Shown here piece after piece: positions 26,301 through 38,300 of a stretch of DNA of 64,000 bases. This stretch comes from Lepas anatifera. Its lineage: Eukaryota; Arthropoda; Thecostraca; Lepadidae. The DNA is taken from the NCBI GenBank assembly GCA_034440635.1, contig JAOTON010001055.1:186001-250000 (forward strand), read 5' to 3'. The notes beneath the pieces are model-generated. The model saw only the letters and a list, made by a program, of their open reading frames with translations, was not told the origin of the DNA and ran no database searches. Within the stretch, counting starts at the first letter, position 1. Each line of letters begins with the position of its first letter. The position numbers and the translations under genes were made by a program.

Positions 26301-29300
26301 CAAGTTGTAAAGCAGGTCGGAAAATCCGGTACTCCATATTTCATTTGTCTTGGAACTCGATATTTCCGTAGAAAAAGCTAAAACCTACCTGACACCAGCC
26401 CCCCTCAGCCCCCCGTCGCCGGCGGCCATTGTTGTGACCTACTGGTGTGACGACATATGCCAACGTCACGATGAGCATCAGCCAATCGAAGCCCTTGAAG
26501 CGTTTCAAGTATGGTAGTGGTTGCCAGATCGTGACATCATTCACAGGCTGATATTTATTTCTTTTTCTAGAGGAGTATTTTTAAAAACCAAATATTGAGC
26601 TTATTGTACATTTTCAGAGAAATCATGAGTGGTTTCATTATTTTTTACTAAAAGTACGCCTAATTACACTAAATTCCAGGATTCGACCAAGGTGCCACAT
26701 TCCCTTTAAAGGGAATGTGGCACCTTGGTGAAATCCTGGAATTTAGTGAAATTAGGCATACTTTGAGCAAAAAATAATGACACCACTCATGATTTCTCTG
26801 AAAAATGTACAATACGTCAGCATATGTCGTCACACCAGCAGCTCACAACAATGGCCGCCCGGCGAGGGGCTGATGAGGGGGCTGGTGTCATGTAGGTTTT
26901 AGCTTTTTTCTACGGAAATATCGAGTTCCAAGACAAATGATAAATGGAGCACCGGGTTTTCCGACTTGCTTTACAACTTGGCTATCTCAGTTAAATTCAC
27001 GTTATGAAGGTGCCACATTCCCTTTAAAGGGAATGTGGCACCTTGGTCGAATCCTGGAATTTAGTGTATTTAGGCGTACTTTTAGCAAAAAATAATGAAA
27101 CCACTCATGATTTATCTGAGAAATGTTCAATAAACTCAATATTTTGTTTTTAGAAATACTACTCTAGGAAAATAAATATCTGCCTGTGGATGATGTCATG
27201 ATCTGGAAACCACTACCATACTTGAAATGCTTTAAGGGCTTCGACTGGCTGATGCTTATCGTGACGTCAGATTATGTCGTCACACCAGCAGCTCACAACA
27301 ATGGCCGCCCGGCGAGGGGTTGATGAGGGGTTGGTTTCAGGTAGATTTTAGATTTTTCTATGGAAATATCGAGTTCCAAGACAAGTGATATATGAAGTAC
27401 CGGGTTTTCCTACTTGCTTTACAACTTGGCTATCTCAGTTAAAATCACGCCATGAAGGTGCCACATTCCCTGTAAGCTCTCTTCAGCACTATTTTCTGTA
27501 ACAATCAGGGCCCTTTTGGCGCTGTCGCAGGGGCCCTTTGTGAGGCGCCGCCCCTCCCCGAGCGAAATCCTGGTTACGCCCCTGTTCTCAGCTACCTCCA
27601 ATCGCACTTCTTCTCAAAGCTATATTGTCATGTATCGCGGCCAATATGGTTTTCAGCGTCGTCAGTAACTGCATCAGGTGCACCAGCATCACGCCCAATC
27701 ACTTCACAGCAATCGCCACTACCTTGCGGCTGTATTTCTGGTCACTGAGTTGTGATAGCATGAAGGCTGCTACATTTGCTCTTGGAATCATCATGGCGGC
27801 AACACTGTCCGCTACGAACTGACCGCCCTCCTCCTCTAAGGGTGTCTGGTCCAGCCTAGGCGCGTTACTGAGACCGCCAGGACGCACGACCGTCCAGTTT
27901 AGGTCACTGACCTCCGCTTCTAGCCAGTCTTCCATTTCTTTCATATTCACCAGGACAGACTTGATGGCTGGGATGAGGAAGTCGTTGAGGCGGGCGCCCC
28001 GTCCCCGCGCAGATACGAGGTCTGTGTAGAAGGACGTCATCACCATCAGGCGGGAGACGTCGGTGGCTCGGATGGCTGCGACTACCGTTTTCATCGATTC
28101 CGTGAAGCCAGTTTGTGGGTCTTCGGCGCTGGAGAAGCCAAGAGCCGACATCACAGCCTCCTGGTCCTTGAAAGCTTCCGTCAGCTCCTCAGCAGAGAAC
28201 ACATCCCCCTTCACAACTTTGAGATTGTCGTGTTGTTGGGTGATTTTGGAGGGGGTGCGGACGATGGCAGTGACCGTGTGACCTGCCTCCAGGGCCTGGT
28301 CCACCAAACACTGCCCCGTCTGTCCAGAGGCGCCCAGCACCACGATCTTCATCCCGTTCCTTCTGCTTGGTTTTATATCAGAGTGCAGTCGCAGAGAGAG
28401 GTGCCTTTACAGCTTACACTTGTGAAATTTAGGACGCGCAAGCACTCTAAACTCGCGATGTAAAAACAGCATAAAAACACCAGTTAGTTTATCAGGGAGC
28501 TGGCACAGAACCACTACCCGCGCGTATGACAGCTGGCTGCCGGCCGGCATGGCTCACTCCGCCGTGTCCCGACCGGCGTGCGACACCAGCGCCCCTGGGA
28601 GCAGCCGGCCGCAACAGCCAAGGTCACAGCTGAGGAGTCGCGCGCTGGGTTTGAGGGGCGGGGGATGCTGCCGTCATAAATATTGCATCGAAGCTTGGAG
28701 TGCTTCGTTAGCGGCAGGCCAACGGGCTCCAGTTTTGTACCACTATGTCTTCCACTTTGACTGCTTCCTCGGCAGACAGTGAAGGCGACAGCCAGCGGCA
28801 TCCCTTCAGGTATTCAAAATTCATCAGAGCCGACACCGCCAATTTTCTCTTCCCTGTGTGTTATTCGTGACAACAGGGAAATTGCTCGTTCCGTCGGGAT
28901 GAGATGAAACTCTTGTCTTGTTTCTTCGGGACACGTCATCCTCTACCACATATTTGGACCTTGACTGGAGTTCAATGTCACTCATTACTGCTCAACCCTC
29001 TCTGCCGAATATATGTTGCCTGCCAGAAACGGAAACAATTATTCGCAGTGTAGGTACTGCGCACGGTTTGTGGACCTGTAATACGTAAGTGAATAAACTT
29101 TTGGGTGGGTATTTATTTTTAGCGTACAATTATTCTTGAATAAAATTAGATACTCATTGGTAATTTTCAAATGGTTTGTTAGTTTATTTATAGCGTGTTA
29201 TTACTGTTAATACGCCTAATAGAAATAATTTGTGTATTACGTGGTATAAAAAAGTTCCACTCAGTCCTCTCGGCAGGAGAGAGAGCCAAGAGCTTGAGAT

Positions 29301-32300
29301 CCTCCCAATTAGGAAGTACTGCTCCTGTGTCATAGATTAGATGATCATAAACTGGACATCCCAGAGGAAGAAGTGTACTGATTCGATCACACCAGCGTCC
29401 GGCCAGTCAGTTCCGTCAGCATCGCCCCCCGCCGGCACGCGCCACAGCACCTCACTCTCTATTTACCGTGGAATCACAACAGTCGGCATTGCCTGGACAA
29501 ACATTGAGAACTTAAACGTCTTTTTTGCATTGATGCCGTCAACTATGTTTACAAGCCTGGTCGGATCACAATTTCTCTTCACTGCACTGCAATAGCCACC
29601 ACCTTGCGGGTATGATCAGTCTCCTGCACCTGGGAGATTATAAATGCCGCAACGTTTGCCCTCGGAATAGCGGTGGAAGCTTTAGCATCGGCCACAAACT
29701 GAGCTCCCTCCTCCTGAAGTGGTACCTGGTCCAGCTTTGCTCTGTTGGTGAGAATACCTGGCCGTGCCACAGTCCAGTCGATGTCCTGGACCTCTGTCAT
29801 CAGCCAGTCCTCCATCACCTTCATGTCTTTCAGCACCTCCTTGATCATGGGAATGATGAACCAGTTGTACATGACGCCACGGCCCGACGTGAGGTCTGTG
29901 TAGTAGGCGGTCATCACCACCAGTCTGGAGATGTTGGTCGCTCGCATGGCGGCTACGATCGCCCTCATCGACTCGGAGTAGCCCTCCGGACGGAAACTGA
30001 AGCCCAGAGTTTTCGAGAAGCCCAGCACGGATACTACGGCGTCGTGGTCCTTGAAGGCAGCCGTGAGCTCCTCGGAGGAGAAGACGGACGCCTGCACCAG
30101 TTGTAGGTTGGCGTGCTGTTTGGTGACTTTGGACGGAGTGCGCACGATGCCGGTGACCGAGTAGCCGGCCGCCAGAGCCTCGTCCAGCACGCACGCCCCC
30201 GTGCGTCCACTGGCGCCCAGCACAACTACCTTCATTTTGCCTCTGTATACACGCAGGGCTTAGCTTAATTTGCAGGGCGTTCCGTTTCTCTGCACCTCTC
30301 CGTATTGGTTGTTTTTTCCAGTACCGGGTACTGGGTGGACGCCACGCGACACAGTCCAGAGACAGCAGCCGATTGCCGCCGCGGCTTGGTCGGTGCGCAG
30401 GAATGTGCTGTCCGGTCGTTATTTTCTGTACTGCCCCGTCACCGTGATTCTCAGTAGCACGCGCCGGTCCTCCGCGACTCGCCGGCACTGCGCCGTCCTA
30501 CCGACTGCCCGCCCTCCGCCCTCCCCCCCCGCCCTCCCCGCCAGCCTGCCGCCGGATACCCACAACAGTGGTGGATGCAGGGCTTCATTTCGGGGAGAGG
30601 GCTGGGGCTCGAGCCTCCCCGTCATTGCCTGGGAACAGCCTTCGGCCGTGCAATTGCTACACGCACTCTGAAAGTTCGAACGGGTGCTTGAACTTCCTAG
30701 CCCCCTTGTATGCACCACTGATCACACCAATCATAAGCGTCGCCAATGGCAAGAAGGTGGGCGGCCAGTCAATATTCAACCTGCTGCTGATAATACACTT
30801 TTCCGCTAGAGCCAAAAACTTTGTCGGATTTGGGCCCATTCTTGCCTTCCGCATTGGCTAGGTAAGTATCCCAATTTGTTTCCAACTCGGCTGGAATCGG
30901 AATGTTTTTAATGAGAAATGGGGACCAGGAACACCCCCTCCCCCATTCCGATGCGTATGACACCAAGGCTTATGTAACATGCAGCTGCAGAAGTACCCGC
31001 ATTTACTCGTACGAGCCGCACTGGTATCATGCGTGTTCAGCCGAGTGGCGCTGCAGTGCCGCCGGCCTGTTTCAGGGTGTTGTGTGCCGCATCGAGCCGG
31101 GCCTCGAGCAGTTCACCTGGAAATTTGTATACTGGTTGATAAGATAGGTCTTTCCACGAAGAGATGAAATTGCCTACGTTTCGAGCTAACTTTTCTAAGG
31201 CAAAGAAAAACCCGCGATTGGTCTACAAAAAAGAAACTCGTGATGGTTTGCAGTTTGGCCCGGTGGTTTCAAGTGTGGATGCCCATCGGCTCGATACTGA
31301 ATATCAATTGCAGACGAAGCTCTCAGCGTTTTAAAGCTATGTTGGATGACAGAGAAGCTGAGGTCTCGAAAGAATCGAGTGTGTTGGGAGAAGATTGAAT
31401 TGAATTTTCAAGTACTGCTACCTATACTTGTTTGTTCCCATGCGGACAATTTTAAGCTAGTACCTATTAACATAGAGCATATAGACTGCTAAGAACTGGC
31501 CCGGACCTCCAAATACCTGACCTTGTTCCCAAATCCCTGCATGCTCCGGCTGGCAGCTGGAGTATGCAGGGATAGTGTTCCGCTGACGTACGGGCGGTCC
31601 GCCCTGCTCCCCACAACATCCCCTCGGCGGAGCACGCCAGTACGGTGTCCCCTGACATACGGGCGGTGTGCCCTGCTCCCCACAACATCCCCTCGGCGGA
31701 GCACGCCAGTACGGTGTCCCCTGACATACGGGCGGTGTGCCCTGCTCCCCACACCCTCCCTTCGGCGGAGCACGCCGGAGCGGTGTCCCCTGACATACGG
31801 GCGGTGTGCCCTGCTCCCCACATCCTCCCTTCGGCGGAGCACGCCGGAGCGGTGTCCCCTGACATACGGGCGGTGTGCCCTGCTCCCCACACCCTCCCTT
31901 CGGCGGAGCACGCCAGTACGGTGTCCCCTGACATACGGGCGGTGTGCCCTGCTCCCCACACCCTCCCTTCGGCGGAGCACGCCGGAGCGGTGTCCCCTGA
32001 CATACGGGCGGTGTGCCCTGCTCCCCACACCCTCCCTTCGGCGGAGCACGCCAGTACGGTGTCCCCTGACATACGGGCGGTGTGCCCTGCTCCCCACACC
32101 CTCCCTTCGGCGGAGCACGCCAGTACGGTGTCCCCTGACATACGGGCGGTGTGTCCTGCTCCCCACACCCTCCCTTCGGCGGAGCACGCCAGTACGGTGT
32201 CCCCTGACATACGGGCGGTGTGCCCTGCTCCCCACACCCTCCCTTCGGCGGAGCACGCCGGAGCGGTGTCCCCTGACATACGGGCGGTGTGCCCTGCTCC

Positions 32301-35300
32301 CCACACCCTCCCTTCGGCGGAGCACGCCGGAGCGGTGTCCCCTGACATACGGGCGGTGTGCCCTGCTCCCCACACCCTCCCTTCAGCAGAGCACGCCAGT
32401 ACGGTGTCCCCTGACATACGGGCGGTGTGCCCTGCTCCCCACACCCTCCCTTCGGCGGAGCACGCCAGTACGGTGTCCCCTGACATACGGGCGGTGTGCC
32501 CTGCTCCCCACACCCTCCCTTCGGCGGAGCACGCCGGAGCGGTGTCCCCTGACATACGGGCGGTGTGCCCTGCTCCCCACACCCTCCCTTCGGCGGAGCA
32601 CGCCGGAGCGGTGTCCCCTGACATACGGGCGGTGTGCCCTGCTCCCACACCCTCCCTTCGGCGGAGCACGCCAGTACGGTGTCCCCTGACATACGGGCGG
32701 TGTGCCCTGCTCCCCACACCCTCCCTTCGGCGGAGCACGCCAGTACGGTGTCCCCTGACATACGGGCGGTGTGCCCTGCTCCCCACACCCTCCCTTCGGC
32801 GGAGCACGCCAGTACGGTGTCCCCTGACATACAGGCGGTGTGCCCTGCTCCCCACACCCTCCCTTTGGCGGAGCACGCCAGTACGGTGTCCCCTGACATA
32901 CGGGCGGTGTGCTCTGCTCCCCACACCCTCCCTTCGGCGGAGCACGCCAGTACGGTGTCCCCTGACATACGGGAGGTGTGCCCTGCTCCCCACACTCTCC
33001 CTTCGGCGGAGCACGCCGGAGCGGTGTCCCCTGACATACGGGCGGTGTGCCCTGCTCCCCACACCCTCCCTTCGGCGGAGCACGCCGGAGCGGTGTCCCC
33101 TGACATACGGGCGGTGTGCCCTGCTCCCCACACCCTCCCTTCGGCGGAGCACGCCAGTACGGTGTCCCCTGACATACGGGAGGTGTGCCCTGCTCCCCAC
33201 ACTCTCCCTTCGGCGGAGCACGCCGGAGCGGTGTCCCCTGACATACGGGCGGTGTGCCCTGCTCTCCACAACCTCCCTTCGGCGGAGCACGCCAGTACGG
33301 TGTCCCCTGACATACGGGCGGTGTGCCCTGCTCCCCACACCCTCCCTTCGGCGGAGCACGCTGGAACGGTGTCCCCTGACATACGGGCGGTGTGCCCTGC
33401 TCCCCACACCCTCCCTTCGGCGGAGCACGCCGGAACGGTGTCCCCTGACATACGGGCGGTGTGCCCTGCTCCCCACACCCTCCCTTCGGCGGAGCACGCC
33501 AGTACGGTGTCCCCTGACATACGGGCGGTGTGCCCTGCTCCCCACACCCTCCCTTCGGCAGAGCACGCCAGTACGGTGTCCCCTGACATACGGGAGGTGT
33601 GCCCTGCTCCCCACACCCTCCCTTCGGCGGAGCACGCCAGTACGGTGTCCCCTGACATACGGGCGGTGTGTCCTGCTCCCCACACCCTCCCTTCGGCGGA
33701 GCACGCCAGTACGGTGTCCCCTGACATACGGGCGGTGTGCCCTGCTCCCCACACCCTCCCTTCGGCGGAGCACGCCGGAGCGGTGTCCCCTGACATACGG
33801 GCGGTGTGCCCTGCTCCCCACACCCTCCCTTCGGCGGAGCACGCCGGAGCGTGTCCCCTGACATACGGGCGGTGTGCCCTGCTCCCCACACCCTCCCTTC
33901 AGCAGAGCACGCCAGTACGGTGTCCCCTGACATACGGGCGGTGTGCCCTGCTCCCCACACCCTCCCTTCGGCGGAGCACGCCAGTACGGTGTCCCCTGAC
34001 ATACGGGCGGTGTGCCCTGCTCCCCACACCCTCCCTTCGGCGGAGCACGCCGGAGCGGTGTCCCCTGACATACGGGCGGTGTGCCCTGCTCCCCACACCC
34101 TCCCTTCGGCGGAGCACGCCGGAGCGGTGTCCCCTGACATACGGGCGGTGTGCCCTGCTCCCCACACTCTCCCTTCGGCGGAGCACGCCAGTACGGTGTC
34201 CCCTGACATACGGGCGGTGTGCCCTGCTCCCCACACCCTCCCTTCGGCGGAGCACGCCGGAGCGGTGTCCCCTGACATATGGGCGGTGTGCCCTGCTCCC
34301 CACACCCTCCCTTCGGCGGAGCACGCCGGAGCGGTGTCCCCTGACATACGGGCGGTGTGCCCTGCTCCCCACACCCTCCCTTCGGCGGAGCACGCCAGTA
34401 CGGTGTCCCCTGACATACGGGCGGTGTGCCCTGCTCCCCACACCCTCCCTTCGGCGGAGCACGCCAGTACGGTGTCCCCTGACATACGGGCGGTGTGCCC
34501 TGCTCCCCACACCCTCCCTTCGGCGGAGCACGCCGGAGCGGTGTCTCGCCGACACCTTCCTGTCCCAGTTTGTTCCCTACAGTCTAAGTGTTCCGCGGTT
34601 CCTTGACTGGAGCACGGCGTTCCTTTCTGGCACGCGCGGACCGGTAACCCGCTCACTCTGTCGGCAGCTGGATCACGCGCAGGCGGTGTTCCGCTCGCAC
34701 GCGCGCGGCCCGTCGTGCGCCCTGTACCGGGGCCAGCTGCAGGCCGAGTGCGACGCCCTCTGGCGTCAGGGTCGGCAGATCTGCGAGACGCTCAGTCTGA
34801 CCGGCAACCCGTGCATCAACCCGGTGCACAGGCTGCCGGGCGAGGCGGAGGACAGTGAGGACGAGGAGTGCAGGTGAGGAGCGGCTGCCAGAACGGCGGC
34901 TGGAGCTCTCGGCCCTTCGCACACGCTTGTGTTCATGTGGAGCTGATCCACGAGTGCTAAGCAGAAACGGGTTTGGTAGGTTTGGAATTGAAATTTGGGG
35001 CGAGGTTCGCCGTGCCGTGGAAAGTTTTCGAGATACGTGGTCAGACGAGCCGTGTAACCGTGCTGGACCTAGATATGTTTTTGATGCGACCTCAGACCTC
35101 GATGGCTCTATGACAGACGCCTGTTCCCTGGGCGCTGACTGCTGCCGTGGCCCGGCAGGAGGCCGGAGACGGAGCACTGTTCCGGCGTACGGTACCTGGC
35201 CACCTGCAACTGCGGCAGGAAGCAGCGGCAACGCGACGACCCCTTCCAGGTGGGCTGAACCCGCAACCCAGCTCCTGCGGAACAGATGGACACTTGTAAC

Positions 35301-38300
35301 TGCGCCCGAATCTTACTCGAATGAGCTCAAAGCTGGGAGGTCTTAGTACAACACAATTTACAGAAAATGGTTATGTTCATGTGTCTCGGTTGCAGCCTAC
35401 TTTTAGGTTTCTCGCAGGTTCGACACGTATTTTTTCTGGAAATGTATGCTCCTTCAATGATATTTAGCATTAAGCATTATTAAAGCCGTAATACATAGGG
35501 AACCTATTACATCGCCGTGGACAGTCTGTGAGTGTGATGACTCGTTACCATGGTAACAACGGGCGTGCTCTCGGGAAGGTACGCCGCGCCAACTACGACT
35601 TCTACGTCAGCGTGTCGGAGGGCTGCTGTCGCGGTCTTCAACAACATCAGTTCCCCGTGTTCCAGCCAGGCGCCACCGCCGGCAGGTAATGCCTCACGTC
35701 AACTCACTGCCGATGGAGGAATTGATCTTTAGGGAGACGCTACACTTTCTGCTTGCATATGTTTTATGTTTCACTGGTTAGGGGGCGATAGGTGGTCGTG
35801 TGGAAGGGGGCAGGCTGAGTGTGAGCTGGTCACACTGCCTGTATCCGCTCAGGCACCAAAGATCAGCGCCGAGCGGGTGGGGATGCGCCAGCTGCCAGAG
35901 ACTGTACGGTGCGGTGGCGACTGTTGGCCTGATATACGCCCCTCGCAGGGCGGCGGCGGTGGTGTCGGCCGTGGGAGGGCGCTCCGGTAGCGCCGAGGCT
36001 CCGGCCGCTGACGCCGAGGAAGGCAGCATCTCACCCACCTTCGGACTCGGCCTCAGTGGGTATAACCGGGCCTCAACCACCCAGTGCGCTGAGGCTGACG
36101 GAGACGTGTTCCGTGCCATTACTTTTTGTCTTTTTCTTTAACAGCGAGTGATGGTGATCGCCCGATCAATCGCTCACTTTTGTCTCATCCGATATGCTTC
36201 TCATTCATTCAGTTTCCAAATCATTCAGGCAAACTGACTGAGGGTACCGTACCGGGGGGCTGGCTAATCTTCTGTTAACCGGGAGGCGTGCTGTGTAAAC
36301 CGTACTCTCCGTGTCTGGTTTGGATCGTGCGCTCCACCCCAGTGTAAATTACGTGCTCCGTCCCCAATGCGAACTGCGCGCTCCGTCCCTATTGAACTGC
36401 GCTCCGTCCCCAATGTGAACCGTGCGCTCCGCCCCCAGGCCAGGGTGAGGCGGATCAGGTGGACAGGGGGGCCGCTGAAGGCAGCAGCCCCTCCGACATC
36501 TCGCTCACCGTCAAAAAGGGTGAGCCCGCCTCTTCAGAAGCCCTTTATACTTTCTGCAATGTCGAGACCACTGAGGATGCTTCACTAGTAGAGGCAGTAG
36601 TGTCCACATTGTTGCACATCCATGTAATGTACAACAATGGGGACACCACTGCCTCCGTTGACAATCGATTTTCTGTCCGGATTTTAATAGTCTTCTGATG
36701 AAGTGTCTTTCATTAATGTTCCGAACTTGTGCAATAGTGTCTCAGAGATGGTATTGTGCAGGAAGGTACTGCAGAGTCCGCTGCGAGCACCGATGGGAGA
36801 TTTCTGCTGTTTTCAGCTCCGACCTGTACATACTTTAGTATTTAGAGGGAATGCAGCACCTTTGTATTGGGATTTCAACTGGTATATCCAGCTGATCACG
36901 TATACCGAAAAAACGGTTAAGAATCTTAATCACCCTGGAACACTCTGTGCTGTGCCCTTGCTGTGCTCGTAAATGCTGTGAGCAGTAGATACCGCCTGCT
37001 CCGGAGGAAGTTAATCGTCTGAAAACTGCTCCACAGAGGCGCGAAAGGAACCAGAGGTGCTCGCTTCGACCGAAGAGTACTTGGATGGGATGCTCACCAC
37101 CACTACTCCCCGCCATCTGTTGCCGGAGTACCCAAGCTTTAGTTTGGTGTGCGTCGGCCAGTCGTCCCTGTACTCACATGCCGTGGGTCTCAGCGGTTTC
37201 ATCCAGGTAAGCTGTGGCTTCACTTCCATCCTCGGATGTCAGGCAGAACTTTGTGGCACGCTCATGCTGGCGGACACGCAGGTCTTATTGATGGTCTACG
37301 ACAGCCAATGCCTAATGTGGCTATGCTTGATCCTGGACCTAGTGTGGTGGGGGTGTTCGAATATCCCTCGGGGTAGTTCCGGGGCTGCGAGAAATTCCGC
37401 TCCGCTTACACACTTCGTCCTTGATCGTACTCACAGCGTTTGCAAAATTTCAGGTCTGGGTCATTTCAGGCCATGTGGTGGCCCTCCCAAAAAATGTGTT
37501 GAGTGGCACCAGTCGGAGTAGGTTGAAAATGTATTTATTTGATATTTACACCATAATAATGGCACTGCAGAGTACCGCAAGTGGTGGTAGCGGAATCTTC
37601 AATGTCCATGGAAGGGTTTAATGAGCCATGGCCTCTCTGTCCGCGGTATGTTTTCCTCTCAAAATCGCAGTCTTAGGTCAGTCTCTAAGACCAAGTTCAA
37701 ACTTTGGACGCATGACCTTTGAGGTCGTCTGGGACTAGCTAAGTGCTTTTCAGACTCTGGTAACTTCGCAGAGAATGGTCTCAAAGGGCTTTTATTTTGC
37801 TATTACTACGATTGTACTGTCATTGCGAATGTATTATATGCATGATGACCATATCAAGTCAGAACTTGGGTCTGGTCGTTTTACATGCTGACCTCGTATA
37901 TGGTCCTGGGATAAATCGTTCCACTCTCCGTTATACAGATGTTGATGCCTGAATATTGTCTCTAACTTAAGCCAGTCAGAAGCCAGAGCTAAAAAATGTC
38001 ACTAACCAGTGACCTTTCACCTGTCATGACCTCCATATTGACCTGGGCCAAAGAAATGACTGGTATAGTGTCCCCTATCATTTCTCTCAGGCTATCTGCG
38101 TTGGGCAGTGTTCGTGCACCCCCTCCCATAAAAGGATGAGGGTCAATCGGAGACACACTGGGGTGGGATTAATTTTGTTCCAGATTTCAAAATAGTTCGA
38201 ACCAAATTAGTTAACTGAGACAGAAAGCGTGATGTAGTGTGCCCATCTGGGCCCAGAGACTCGAACAGCGGCGGTCTGTTATTGATGGAGCATGGCGTGG

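Larger units (their letters stand above)
26101..27584. mobile_element. hAT-type element with 8-bp duplication, carrying nested insertions
   Basis: The left end is CAGGTGCGTAGCCAAG and the inverted right end is CAGGGGCGTAACCAGG. Both sides are flanked by an exact 8-bp duplication TTCTCAGC (26093-26100 and 27585-27592), diagnostic of hAT transposition. About 150 bp at the left and 110 bp at the right belong to this element. The middle is three TTAA-type MITEs. No transposase is present. Confidence 0.85.
13784..34667 (+). other. ~20.9-kb SMG8 intron hosting nested genes and repeats
   Basis: This intron lies between phase-0 exons 3 and 4. It contains three intact reductase genes, hAT-like and TTAA elements (16558-16769, 17003-17252, 22150-22837, 26101-27584), a 41-nt palindrome (31533-31573) and the 69-bp minisatellite. 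The stretches 13784-16500, 17450-20500, 22850-26090 and 30250-31530 hold only repeat fragments and unassigned sequence. Confidence 0.8.

Noticed and set aside
31457..34877. Repetitive proteins of 700-800 residues on both strands
   Set aside because: Five frames are open together because the 69-bp unit is divisible by three. None has a domain, a start context or flanking splice logic, and the region is an SMG8 intron.
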